A stretch of 64,000 bases of DNA from Haloarcula sp. CBA1129. GTDB lineage: Archaea; Halobacteriota; Halobacteria; Halobacteriales; Haloarculaceae. The stretch is taken from positions 372,001-436,000 of the forward strand of contig NZ_RKSM01000001.1 of assembly GCF_008729015.1 (NCBI RefSeq), given 5' to 3'. Shown here in pieces: positions 49,059 to 57,542 of the stretch. Both the position numbers and the translations under genes were made by a program. Below the pieces are notes generated by a model that did no database searches, had not been told where the DNA came from, and saw nothing but the letters and a program-made list of their open reading frames with translations. Numbering within the stretch: position 1 is the stretch's first letter; each line of letters opens with the position of its first letter.

Positions 49059-49592
49059 ATGTCATCTATCGAACTGACACCCAGTCAAAAGAACATTCTG
49101 CAGGAACTGGTAAATCTCTATCGGGAAAGTGAAAGCGCTGTCAAAGGCGAAGACATCGCCGAGAAAGTCGACCGGAACCCCGGGACGATTCGAAACCAGA
49201 TGCAGAGCCTCAAAGCCCTGCAGCTTGTCGAGGGTGTCCCCGGCCCAAAAGGTGGGTACAAGCCTACCGCTAACGCCTACGACGCGCTCCAGATTCAGGA
49301 CATGGATCAGGCTGCAGAGGTCCCGCTACGCCACAACGGCGAGCTTGTCGAACATTCGAACGTCGAGGAGATCGACCTGACCAGCGTCCACCACCCCGAA
49401 GAGTGTCGCGCAGAGATTCAGCTGCAGGGCACGATGTCCGAATTCCACGAGGGCGACTCGGTGACGGTCGGGCCGACACCGCTGTCGAAGCTCCAGATTA
49501 TCGGGACTCTCGAAGGAAAGGACGACACCAACAACAAACTCATCCTCGCTATCGACGATATGCGGGCACCGGCGGGCGAACCGGAACACTAG
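49059..49592 (+). CDS. Winged-helix transcriptional regulator with uncharacterised C-terminal domain (Rrf2-like)
   Basis: 177 residues. The N-terminal winged helix (5-75) has the phrases LTPSQKNILQELVNLY, GEDIAEKVDRNPGTIRNQM and KGGYKPTANAYDAL. The C-terminal half (about 85-170), with SVHHPEECRAEIQLQGTMSEF and DSVTVGPTPLSKLQI, looks beta-rich. I do not recognise it as a metal or CBS domain. I recall close homologues in many haloarchaea labelled Rrf2-like. Target genes unknown; autoregulation through the upstream dyad is likely. Confidence 0.7.
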   Translation: MSSIELTPSQKNILQELVNLYRESESAVKGEDIAEKVDRNPGTIRNQMQSLKALQLVEGVPGPKGGYKPTANAYDALQIQDMDQAAEVPLRHNGELVEHSNVEEIDLTSVHHPEECRAEIQLQGTMSEFHEGDSVTVGPTPLSKLQIIGTLEGKDDTNNKLILAIDDMRAPAGEPEH

Positions 49593-49737
49593 TACGTCTC
49601 ACTGGTCTTTTGGATTGTTTTTCTGCGGTCACCGGGGCCGCATCGTACCGTTCTTACCACGAGTATCGCTGGAGAATCGTTCTCCCACTGAGAGGGATTT
49701 CAAAGGGTTTGTATCAGTCGGTTGCGGAGTCTCCGGT

Positions 49738-50907
49738 ATGACAGAGAACGTGGTCGTACTCGGGTCGGGGTATGCTGGTGCGGGGGCAATCAAGAGTTTA
49801 GAGGACGAGCTAAACGGTGAGACGGATGTGGATGTAACGTGGGTTTCCGAGACGGACTATCATCTGGTCTTACACGAGTCCCACCGATGTATTCGGGACC
49901 CGAGCGTGCAGGAGAACATCGCCATTCCCGTTCACGAGATCAAACAGCCCTCGACTGCTTTCGTGCAGGACGAGGTCGTCGGTATCGATACTGACGCTCA
50001 GGAAGTGGAACTGGCTGACTCCGACACTGTCGAGTACGACTACCTGCTCGTGGGGCTGGGCTCGCAGACGGCCTTCTTCGGCATCGATGGGCTCGAAGAG
50101 CACGCCCTGACGCTGAAGAGCCTCGACGACGCGCTGGAGATCCACGACAATATTCAGCAGGCCGCTCGTGAGGCCTCCACGAACGACCCCGCGCAGGTCG
50201 TCATCGGCGGCGCTGGCCTCTCAGGCATCCAGACCGCGGGTGAGGTCGCCGAGTTCCGCGACGAACACAACGCGCCTATCGACATCCATCTCGTCGAAGG
50301 CCTCGATCAGGTCCTGCCAAACAGCGACCCCGAGCTTCAGGGTGCCCTGCGCAAGCGTCTGGAAGCAGCCGACGTGAACATCAAATGCGGCGAGTTCATC
50401 GGCGAGGTCGACGAGGAAACAGTCTACATCGGCGACGAGGACGAACTGGACTACGACGTACTGGTCTGGACCGGCGGTATCACCGGCCGGGATTGTATGC
50501 ACGAGGTCGACCTCGACAAGGACGAACGCAACCACCGCGTCCACGCCGAAGGGAACTTCCAGACCGACGACGAGCGCGTCTTCGCCATCGGCGACTCGGC
50601 GCTAATCGACCAGCCGGGCGACCAACCCGCCCCGCCGACGGCCCAAGCCGCTTGGCAAGCCGCCGAGGTGGCCGGCGAGAACCTCGCCCGTGCGGTGCGC
50701 GGGCAGCCGCTCAAAACATGGACCCACAAGGACAAGGGAACCGTCGTCTCCGTCGGAGAGAAAGCCGTCGCCCACGACGTCGTGAACGTCCCCATCGAGA
50801 CGTTCGGTGGGATGCCCGCGAAACTGCTGAAAAAGGCGATTGCCGCCCGCTGGATCAACGACGTGACCGGTGTCGGCCGGGCCGCCAAGGCTTGGCCCGA
50901 CATGTAG
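49738..50907 (+). CDS. NADH dehydrogenase-like (NDH-2 type) FAD/NAD(P) oxidoreductase
   Basis: 389 residues from the ATG at 49738. Two dinucleotide-binding folds: VVVLGSGYAGAGAIK (FAD, 5-19) and VVIGGAGLSGIQTAGE. A third FAD contact is VFAIGDSALI. The later part GMPAKLLKKAIAARWINDVTG is the membrane-associated helix region of NDH-2 proteins. It would oxidise NAD(P)H and reduce quinone at the membrane. The open frame to 49615 lacks Rossmann sequence. Followed by a hairpin region. Confidence 0.88.
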   Translation: MTENVVVLGSGYAGAGAIKSLEDELNGETDVDVTWVSETDYHLVLHESHRCIRDPSVQENIAIPVHEIKQPSTAFVQDEVVGIDTDAQEVELADSDTVEYDYLLVGLGSQTAFFGIDGLEEHALTLKSLDDALEIHDNIQQAAREASTNDPAQVVIGGAGLSGIQTAGEVAEFRDEHNAPIDIHLVEGLDQVLPNSDPELQGALRKRLEAADVNIKCGEFIGEVDEETVYIGDEDELDYDVLVWTGGITGRDCMHEVDLDKDERNHRVHAEGNFQTDDERVFAIGDSALIDQPGDQPAPPTAQAAWQAAEVAGENLARAVRGQPLKTWTHKDKGTVVSVGEKAVAHDVVNVPIETFGGMPAKLLKKAIAARWINDVTGVGRAAKAWPDM

Positions 50908-50979
50908 CGAGGCCCTTTTTACTTCGTCGCCTTTCCTCGCGCGCTCGTAGAGCGTGTTGCGGGCACCACTCTCTGCTCA

Positions 50980-51114
50980 CGGGCGCGGAGCGCCCGTTCG
51001 CACGGCCAGCGGGACCTTCGGTCCCGCTCGGCTCGCAAAAATCTACGCTAAAAACGACCGTCTCGCTCCCGCTGGTCGCGAGACGTGAAACCGCGCTCGT
51101 TCCACTCGCGCGGT
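50980..51114. repeat. Second hairpin array downstream of the NDH-2-like gene
   Basis: Four adjacent inverted repeats: CGGGCGC/GCGCCCG (50980-50996), AGCGGGACC/GGTCCCGCT with a 3-base loop (51008-51028), CGTCTCGC/GCGAGACG (51059-51085) and ACCGCGC/GCGCGGT (51090-51114). They fill the 250-bp convergent gap between the dehydrogenase and uridine phosphorylase genes. The second is followed by AAAAA and so, read on the minus strand, is preceded by T runs; it may serve as a bidirectional terminator. Confidence 0.7.
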
Positions 51115-51157
51115 ATGCTGCTGCCTCCGCAACTCACAGCTATACCGGGAGAGAGTC

Positions 51158-51982
51158 CTAGCGGTCGATAGACAGGCCGGCGTGCCACCCGTCGGCGTCG
51201 GCTTCCTCGACGGCCGCGTCCATCTCGGCCAGATACGACACGGCGAGGCTGGCGCACTTGGCCGCCTTGCGCTCCCCTTCGGTGCGGAACTCGCCGGTGA
51301 CGCGGTTAGCGTACACTGTACAGACAGCGCCGGCCCGCAGGCCGTACAGGTTCGCGAGCGTGAGAATCGTCGCGGCCTCCATCTCGAAGTTGAGGACGCC
51401 GGCCTCTTTGAGCGCCGCGATACGTTCGTCGCTGCCGCTGGCCTCGAAGTCCTCGAATCCCGGGCGGGACTGTCCGGCGTAGAAACTGTCCGTCGAGCAG
51501 GTGACCCCGAGGTGGTAGTCGTAACCGAGTTCTTCGGCGGCGGCGACGAGTGCCGAAACGATCCGGTGGTCGGCGCTGGCGGGATAGTCCTCGCGGACGT
51601 ACTCTTTGCTGGTCCCCTCCTGTCGCACTGCACCGGTTGTGATAACGAGGTCGCCGATGCTGGCTTCCTCCTGAATTGCGCCACAGGAGCCGACGCGGAT
51701 GAACGAGTCAGCGCCGACGCGGGCCAGTTCTTCGAGGGCGATAGCGGCCGATGGCCCGCCAATACCGGTCGAGGTGACGGAAATCGGCGTGCCGTCGTGG
51801 GTGCCCGTCGCCGTACGGTACTCGCGGTGTTCGGCGACGATGTCGTGGTCGTCCCAGTAGTCGACGACCTTCTCGACGCGCTCGGGGTTGCCCGGCAGCA
51901 GGACGCTGTCGGCCACGTCGTCCTCGCTCACTTCCAGATGGTACTGTACGTCGTCGTTCGGGTCTTCACTATCGCTTGTCAT
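51158..51982 (-). CDS. udp: Uridine phosphorylase / nucleoside phosphorylase
   Basis: 274 residues of the PNP/UDP family. The N-terminal PGNPERVEKV is the phosphate-binding loop. GSCGAIQEEASIGDLVITTGA and the purine/pyrimidine-site phrase NFEMEAATILTLANLYG follow, as in Udp. It would split uridine into uracil and ribose-1-phosphate. The ATG overlaps the cytidine deaminase stop by four bases, matching a cytidine to uridine to uracil route. Confidence 0.88.
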   Translation of the reverse strand: MTSDSEDPNDDVQYHLEVSEDDVADSVLLPGNPERVEKVVDYWDDHDIVAEHREYRTATGTHDGTPISVTSTGIGGPSAAIALEELARVGADSFIRVGSCGAIQEEASIGDLVITTGAVRQEGTSKEYVREDYPASADHRIVSALVAAAEELGYDYHLGVTCSTDSFYAGQSRPGFEDFEASGSDERIAALKEAGVLNFEMEAATILTLANLYGLRAGAVCTVYANRVTGEFRTEGERKAAKCASLAVSYLAEMDAAVEEADADGWHAGLSIDR

Positions 51983-52365
51983 TTGTCGAGATGATCGCTG
52001 GTGATTGTCGTTGGCAGGAGCTCCCCGAGCTCGTACACCGTCGGCTCGTCACCGTCAGTGATGATCTCGAACGACTCGTCACAGAACTCACTGAACGTCT
52101 GGCGGCACATCCCACAGGGGGTGACGCCGTCGCGCTTACCCGAGGTGACGGCGACGCGCTCGAACGACTGATGCCCGTCGCTGACGGCTGCGCCGATAGC
52201 CACTTCTTCGGCGTGCAAGCTGTTGCTGTAGTTGGCGTTCTCGATGTTACAGCCGGTGTAGACGCTGCCGTCGCTCGTTTCGAGCGCTGCACCGACGGTG
52301 TACTCCGAGTACGGTGCGTACGCCTCGTCGATGGCGTCTCTCGCTGCGTCGAGGAGGTCCTCCAT
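51979..52365 (-). CDS. cdd: Cytidine deaminase
   Basis: 128 residues from the ATG at 52365. Zinc ligands are His51 in HAEE (51-54) with catalytic Glu53, and Cys84/Cys87 in PCGMCRQ. A small tetrameric-size enzyme usually has Cys at the first ligand position, so His here is a variation. The N-terminal extension in the open frame is Arg/Pro-rich noise. It deaminates cytidine to uridine for the coupled phosphorylase. Confidence 0.9.
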   Translation of the reverse strand: MEDLLDAARDAIDEAYAPYSEYTVGAALETSDGSVYTGCNIENANYSNSLHAEEVAIGAAVSDGHQSFERVAVTSGKRDGVTPCGMCRQTFSEFCDESFEIITDGDEPTVYELGELLPTTITSDHLDK

Positions 52366-52424
52366 GCACTGGGCCTCGAAGGGCCGTGTAGAAATTCTAT
52401 CGGTCTCGGTAGCGGCCGGAGGTG

Positions 52425-53792
52425 TCAGGCGTCGGCAGTACTGACGGCCTCGACTGCGTCGCGGACCGCCTGTGTGGTGTCCGCGACCAGCGCGTCGATG
52501 TCGTCGCTTTCGGCGTACACCCGGACGTACGGTTCGGTACCGCTTGGTCGGACGAGCGTCCACGACCCGTCGTCGAAGGAGAGTCGGACGCCGTACTCAG
52601 TCGAGACATCGGCCTCAGAGAACACGTCCGGCAGGCTGGATTCGAGTCGGGCCATCGTCTCGGCTTTGGCGTCGTCGGGACACTCGACGCTCACCTTCTC
52701 ATAGGGCCGCTCGGAAATGACGGCCCGCCTATCGGCGACACTCTCCTCGGCAAACAGACGTGTCAGCACGGCTGCGCTGGCCACACCGTCGATCCAGCCG
52801 CCGAAGGCGGTGTGGATGTGCTTCCACGGTTCCGCGGCGAAGACGACCTCGGTTTCGTCAGTTGCGTCCGCGCGGACGTTGGCGATGCCCACGTGGAGCG
52901 AACCGAGGTGGATGCGCTCGACACGGCCGCCGGCGGCCTCGACACGCTCGTCGATGCGGCCGGAGGCGTTGGGCGTCGTCACGACCACCGGGTCCGAGAT
53001 GTCCGCGGCGCGTGTGTAATGTTCGGCCAGCATCGCGAGTATCGTGTCCTCGTGAATGACATCACCGTCGGCATCCACGACGACGATACGGTCGGCGTCG
53101 CCGTCGTGGCCGAACCCGAAGTCGGCGTCGGACTCGGCGACGAACTCACGGAAATCGGCCAGTGTCTCCGGCGTTGGCTTGCTCTCGCGGCCGGGGAAGG
53201 TCCCATCGACGTTCGCCTCCGTCGCGAGTACGTCGGCACCCAGTTCCCGGAGGACCTGTGGCGTCGCCACACTGGCCATCCCGTTCCCGCAGTCGACGGC
53301 GACTGTCAATTCCGACGGGTCGCTGCCGAGTGACTCAGCGTAGTCGGCGACAGCGCTTCGATACTCGTCGAGATAGGCCACCGATTCCGTGTCGCCCCAG
53401 TCGCGCCAAGCAGTCGGCGTGGAACCGTCCTCGATTCGCCCTTCGATGCGCGTCTCATCGTCGTCGCCGTACTCGGTCCCATCGGCGAACAGTTTGATTC
53501 CGTTGTCCGTCGGCGGATTGTGGCTCGCGGTAATCATCACGCCGTGTCGGCCCTGCGAGGCGTACGCCAGCGCTGGCGTCGGAACGCGGCCGATTCTGAC
53601 GACGCGCGCGCCGGCGCTTTGCAGTCCCGCGGCCATCGCATCAGCGAGCGCTGGTGAGGTCACACGACCGTCGTACCCCAGCACGAACGTCTCGCCGTCC
53701 TGCCCAGTAGCCTGCCCGACTCGCAGTGCAAGGTCCGGCGTCACCTTCGATACAACATCACCGCGGATTCCCGCGGTCCCGAACAGTTCCAT
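52425..53792 (-). CDS. Phosphohexomutase family protein (PMM/PGM/GlmM type)
   Basis: 455 residues. The phosphoserine loop is MITASHNPPTDNGIK with Ser90, the metal loop DGDADR (230-235) in GFGHDGDADRIVVVD, the sugar loop around VVFAAEPWKHI, and the phosphate-binding RPSGTEPYVR near 423. Substrate may be phosphomannose, phosphoglucose, phosphoglucosamine or a pentose phosphate. Its operon-like position before cdd and udp (59-bp gap) makes phosphopentomutase activity on ribose-1-phosphate worth testing. Confidence 0.88.
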   Translation of the reverse strand: MELFGTAGIRGDVVSKVTPDLALRVGQATGQDGETFVLGYDGRVTSPALADAMAAGLQSAGARVVRIGRVPTPALAYASQGRHGVMITASHNPPTDNGIKLFADGTEYGDDDETRIEGRIEDGSTPTAWRDWGDTESVAYLDEYRSAVADYAESLGSDPSELTVAVDCGNGMASVATPQVLRELGADVLATEANVDGTFPGRESKPTPETLADFREFVAESDADFGFGHDGDADRIVVVDADGDVIHEDTILAMLAEHYTRAADISDPVVVTTPNASGRIDERVEAAGGRVERIHLGSLHVGIANVRADATDETEVVFAAEPWKHIHTAFGGWIDGVASAAVLTRLFAEESVADRRAVISERPYEKVSVECPDDAKAETMARLESSLPDVFSEADVSTEYGVRLSFDDGSWTLVRPSGTEPYVRVYAESDDIDALVADTTQAVRDAVEAVSTADA

Positions 53793-53926
53793 ACCGGCGA
53801 TGCGGAAGCCGACCGTATAATTCTCTCGTTCGCACGTCAGTTCAGGGTCGCCGTGCGGACGGCTGGACGAGACCGAGGACTGCTGTCGGATACAAACGGA
53901 GCAAAAGAGACCGTGCAGTGCCCGGA

Positions 53927-54649
53927 TTACAGCAGTTCGTCGAAGTCGTAGCCGTTGATGTCGACGCCGTCGGCGGTGACATCGGCGAGGTAGATGCCGT
54001 TGCCGGACCCGGTGTCACGCTCGGCGGCGGCGTTGATCGAGGCGGCAGCCACTTCCTTTGCCTCCTCGTTTGTCATGTCTTCCTCGTAGCGGTCTTCGAG
54101 GGTCCCGTACGCGACGGTGAGCCCGGAACCGGTAACGGTGTAGTCGTCTTTCATGACGCCGCCGGCCGGGTCGATAGAGTAGACGTGGTGACCGTCGTCG
54201 TCGACGCCGCCGAGGATGGGGTTGATAGCGAAGAAGGGGCCACCGCGTGCGAAGTTGCCCGCGAGCGTCGAGAGGGCCTTCATACTGATGTCCTCACCGC
54301 GTCGCGCTTCGTAGAGGTTGACCTCCGCGCGAAGCGTCCGAATGAACGACTGTGCGCCGCCGACACTACCGACGAGGGTCAGCGCCGCCGTGGGGTGGAT
54401 CTGCTCGACTTTCTGGACGTTCTTGTTCGAGACGAAGCGACCGCCAAGCGAGGCGCGCATATCCGTCGCGATGACGACCCCTTCGGACGTGCTGATACCG
54501 ATGGTGGTCGTCCCCGTCTTGTTCACCTTCTCCGAATCCTGTGCGGACTGTTCGGGGAGCTCGCCGACTTCGGGCGCGTACGGGTCGCTCTGGAACTCGT
54601 CAGCGGCTTGGGGTCCAGAAAGGTCCGGCCCCGGAGTCATATCTCGCAT
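53927..54649 (-). CDS. psmB: Proteasome beta subunit
   Basis: 240 residues. A 46-residue acidic propeptide precedes the processing site KTG-TTTIGI, making Thr47 the predicted catalytic N-terminus. Later conserved residues are visible in TDMRASLGGRFVSNKNVQKV (Asp and Lys of the active site) and GSGLTVAYGTLED. It forms the inner proteolytic rings of the 20S core with an alpha subunit encoded elsewhere. TTTTAT lies 27 bases upstream, so the message is probably leaderless. Confidence 0.95.
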   Translation of the reverse strand: MRDMTPGPDLSGPQAADEFQSDPYAPEVGELPEQSAQDSEKVNKTGTTTIGISTSEGVVIATDMRASLGGRFVSNKNVQKVEQIHPTAALTLVGSVGGAQSFIRTLRAEVNLYEARRGEDISMKALSTLAGNFARGGPFFAINPILGGVDDDGHHVYSIDPAGGVMKDDYTVTGSGLTVAYGTLEDRYEEDMTNEEAKEVAAASINAAAERDTGSGNGIYLADVTADGVDINGYDFDELL

Positions 54650-54741
54650 TACTGTCTGATACTAGTCGGGCGCTGATAAAACCTCTTTTTGTGGTGAGCC
54701 TGACCGCCACCATCCGGTCAGGGGTCTATTGACTGCCTGCC

Positions 54742-54912
54742 TTACGCACTCGCCTGATCGTAAGCCTCGTTGAGCCCCGACACGGCCCGGTCCATCGGCA
54801 GTCTGAGTCCGAGCCGCTCCGTGAGCATCGCCACCGGCAGCAGCATGATGCCCAGCAGCAGGGTGAGTTGGTACAGTGCGAACAGCGTTGCGGTATACAG
54901 TCGAGCTACCAT
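54742..54912 (-). CDS. Single-pass membrane micro-protein (56 aa)
   Basis: From the ATG at 54912, 56 residues with one hydrophobic helix (LFALYQLTLLLGIMLLPVA) and a short soluble tail with conserved-looking MDRAVSGLNEAYDQA. The frame is open upstream to 55104, but that extension is basic and uncharacteristic. Function unknown. Confidence 0.5.
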   Translation of the reverse strand: MVARLYTATLFALYQLTLLLGIMLLPVAMLTERLGLRLPMDRAVSGLNEAYDQASA

Positions 54913-55185
54913 CTTCCTCGGTCCATCCAGAGTGGCTCTGGTATATAAATCTTGTCGCCGAATCTCAGACAAAGAGTATTGATCGTGACGGACAATGGGG
55001 CCGCTGTCTTGCGGTTTGCTGAGATGGCTGAGAGAACAGACGAATACCCGAACGGTTCCGCGATCAGACATAATAGGGGTGTGAGTCAGGTGGCTGGTTC
55101 GCATAAGTTATAGAGATAGTAATGGTGACGTGCGCAACAGACGCGAATCAAAACTATCGAATAGTCGGGCCACGAGAGCTAGTGT

Positions 55186-55557
55186 ATGAACTACCTCGTG
55201 GCGATGGAAGCAGCCTGGCTGGTTCGTGACGTAGACGACATCGACGACGCTATCGGTGTAGCAGTGAGCGAAGCAGGGAAGCGCCTCAACGAGGCCGAGA
55301 TGGACTACGTCGAGGTCGAGGTCGGCGCGACCGGCTGTCCGGCCTGTGGCGAACCGTTCGACTCGGCGTTTATTGCGGCCGATACGGCGCTCGTCGGTCT
55401 GGTGCTTGAGATGGACGTGTTCAACGCCGAATCCCCCGAGCACGCCCAGCGGATCGCCAAGAGCGAGATCGGCGGCGCACTCCGGGACGTTCCGCTGAAA
55501 GTCGTCGAGGTGTTCGAGACCGAAGCCGACGAGGACGAAGCCGAAGCCGAGGCATAA
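55186..55557 (+). CDS. DUF555 (UPF0212) family protein
   Basis: 123 residues starting [20 protein letters not shown], with [26 protein letters not shown] in the middle. This is the signature of the archaeal UPF0212/DUF555 family, including a CPACG metal-binding-like cysteine pair. The C-terminal 12 residues are almost only Glu, Asp and Ala, a halophilic addition. Function unknown. Confidence 0.88.
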   Translation: MNYLVAMEAAWLVRDVDDIDDAIGVAVSEAGKRLNEAEMDYVEVEVGATGCPACGEPFDSAFIAADTALVGLVLEMDVFNAESPEHAQRIAKSEIGGALRDVPLKVVEVFETEADEDEAEAEA

Positions 55558-55605
55558 CCGGCGTTTTGCTTGATTCGCCCGCCGGAGCAGCCGTGGGCTT
55601 TTTAT

Positions 55606-55620
55606 ATTACCTCTGGTAAT
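55606..55620. promoter_or_regulatory. ATTACC dyad before HTH-CBS regulator
   Basis: ATTACC-TCT-GGTAAT, perfect 6-base arms, overlapping the end of a TTTATA box (55601-55606) and ending nine bases before the ATG at 55629. A protein bound here would cover the transcription start of a leaderless message; autoregulation by the helix-turn-helix product is likely. Confidence 0.65.
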
Positions 55621-55628
55621 TAGCGGAT

Positions 55629-56171
55629 ATGGACTTACCGACGCCGCAGGATCTTCGGGAGCGCCGCAACGAACTCGGCTTGACCCAGAGTGAACTGGCG
55701 GAGCGGGCAGATGTCTCTCAGCCCCTTATCGCTCGTATCGAAGGTGGCGACGTGGACCCACGGCTGTCGACGCTCCGCCGAATCGTGACCGCCCTCGAAG
55801 AAGCCGAAGGTGGCATCATCAAGGCCCGCGATCTGATGAATTCGCCCGTTGTTGGCGTCGCACCTGACGACTCTGTCCACCAGACGAAGGACCTGATGGA
55901 CGAGAAGGGGTACTCGCAGGTCCCCGTCATCCGGGACGGGGCACCACAAGGACTTATCGGCAACTCTGATATCCGTCAGCGCTCCGAAGAGAATGTCGGC
56001 GAACTCCCCGTTGCCGAGGTGATGAACGAATCGATTGCGACCGTCGAGCCCGACGCCCCCATCGACGAAGTCGATGCGTATCTGAACCACAATGCTGCCG
56101 TAATGGTTGTCGAAGACGGGGAAACTATCGGTGTCATAACGGAAGCGGATATCGCGCGTACGGTCAGCTAA
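55629..56171 (+). CDS. XRE-type helix-turn-helix regulator with two CBS domains
   Basis: 180 residues. The N-terminal HTH (about 8-62) reads LRERRNELGLTQSELAERAD and VSQPLIARIEGGDVDPRLST. Two CBS domains follow (67-117, MNSPVVGVAPDDSVHQ and YSQVPVIRDGAPQGLI; 127-178, MNESIATVEPDAPIDE and AVMVVEDGETIGVIT). CBS pairs bind adenosyl ligands, so it probably senses energy or methyl-donor status and regulates transcription, as inference. Target genes not evident. Confidence 0.88.
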   Translation: MDLPTPQDLRERRNELGLTQSELAERADVSQPLIARIEGGDVDPRLSTLRRIVTALEEAEGGIIKARDLMNSPVVGVAPDDSVHQTKDLMDEKGYSQVPVIRDGAPQGLIGNSDIRQRSEENVGELPVAEVMNESIATVEPDAPIDEVDAYLNHNAAVMVVEDGETIGVITEADIARTVS

Positions 56172-56290
56172 CTCTAATTCTCAGAAACGCGAACAGCGAT
56201 AGCAACACCGTACTGCCCGTAGGAGGGGCTTAATACCGAAAACAGTGTCAGGGGTATATGTCTATTCTCACTAACGAGAGACATAGCGAT

Positions 56291-56437
56291 ATGCCTAATC
56301 CCAGCGACCCACTGTATGCCGAACTCGAAAAGGCCCTCGAGAACGCCGAAACCGAAGCCGCCAGATACCACATCCGGCAGGCCCTTCAGATACGGATTGC
56401 GGAGGAGACCGCCGGCAAAGACATCCTGTCCGCCTGA
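56291..56437 (+). CDS. Haloarchaeal micro-protein (48 aa), helical
   Basis: A 48-residue frame starting MPNPSDPLYAELEKALENAE, with further residues EAARYHIRQALQIRIAEETA. Strongly amphipathic helix composition and acidic bias suggest a real gene rather than noise. It lies in the gap between the CBS regulator and purM. Function unknown. Confidence 0.6.
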   Translation: MPNPSDPLYAELEKALENAETEAARYHIRQALQIRIAEETAGKDILSA

Positions 56438-56474
56438 CTCTGACTGACTGGTTTCTGTCGGCGACCTCAATCGC

Positions 56475-57482
56475 TTACTCGGTGAGTTCGAGGTCGCGAA
56501 TCGCGACCGCCTCGTCCCCGGCAGCTACTTCGCCGACCACACGAGCGTCCTCGCTGTCAGCAACGATCCTGTCAGCATCAGCCTGTGGCACTGCTGCGAC
56601 GAACCCAGTGCCCATGTTGAACGTCCGGTGCATCTCCTCGTCGGCTACGTCGCCTTCCTGCTGGACGAACTCGAAGACGGGCTGGGCCTCGAACGGGTCC
56701 GTAATCTCGTACCGGTAGCTCCCCATCCGCGTGAGGTTGGTCCAGCCGCCGCCGGTGACGTGGGCCGCCGCGTGCGTCTCACTGGCCCGGAGTGGCTCCA
56801 GTACCTCGCTGTAGATTCGCGTCGGCGTCAGCAGCTCCTCCGCGATGGTCCTGTCGGGATTCGGCGGGAACGGGTCGGTGTACTCGTGGTTCTGTGTAAC
56901 CGCCTCGCGTGCGAGCGTGAGGCCGTTGGAGTGAATCCCGGACGAGGGCCAGCCGACAATCGCGTCGCCGGCCTCGGCCTCGCCGGGGAAGACAGCGTCT
57001 TTCGGTGCCAGTCCGGCGCAGGTGCCGGCGATGTCTAGCCCCTTGATAACGTCCGGCATCACGGCGGTTTCGCCGCCCACGAGCGCCACGCCGGCCCGCT
57101 CGGCCCCCGTCCGAAGTCCCGCGCCAATGTCCTCGCTCGTCTCCTCGTCCGGCGTCTCGACCGCGAGGTAGTCGACAAAGGCCACCGGTTCGACACCGGT
57201 CGCGATGAGGTCGTTGGCGTTCATCGCGATGCAGTCGATGCCGATGGTCGAATAGTCGTCGACGGCCTCGGCGACGAGGAGCTTGGTGCCGACGCCGTCC
57301 GTTGCAAGCGCGAGGTACTGGTCGCCGATGTCGACCAGACCCGCGTAATCGCCCTCGAATTCGCCGGCCGCGCCGATGAGCGCCTTTGTCGCCGCTTCGC
57401 TGGCGTCGATGTCTACACCGGTTTCCGCGTAGGTCAGTCCCTCCTCGCTATCGTCCCCAGACTCGGACTCACTGTCGGTCAT
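56475..57482 (-). CDS. purM: Phosphoribosylformylglycinamidine cyclo-ligase (AIR synthetase)
   Basis: 335 residues from the ATG at 57482. Conserved segments: LTYAETGVDIDASEAATKAL, ATDGVGTKLLVAEA (phosphate site), MNANDLIATGVEPVAFVDYL, VALVGGETAVMPD, IHSNGLTLAREAV and the C-terminal HVTGGGWTNLTRM. It makes AIR from FGAM in purine synthesis, using ATP. Nearby genes are unrelated to purines. Confidence 0.96.
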   Translation of the reverse strand: MTDSESESGDDSEEGLTYAETGVDIDASEAATKALIGAAGEFEGDYAGLVDIGDQYLALATDGVGTKLLVAEAVDDYSTIGIDCIAMNANDLIATGVEPVAFVDYLAVETPDEETSEDIGAGLRTGAERAGVALVGGETAVMPDVIKGLDIAGTCAGLAPKDAVFPGEAEAGDAIVGWPSSGIHSNGLTLAREAVTQNHEYTDPFPPNPDRTIAEELLTPTRIYSEVLEPLRASETHAAAHVTGGGWTNLTRMGSYRYEITDPFEAQPVFEFVQQEGDVADEEMHRTFNMGTGFVAAVPQADADRIVADSEDARVVGEVAAGDEAVAIRDLELTE

Positions 57483-57542
57483 ACCCGAGAGCGTGCGTGG
57501 CGCGGGCAAAAGAGCGTCGTTCCGGCGGAGCGTTGCGGCCGC

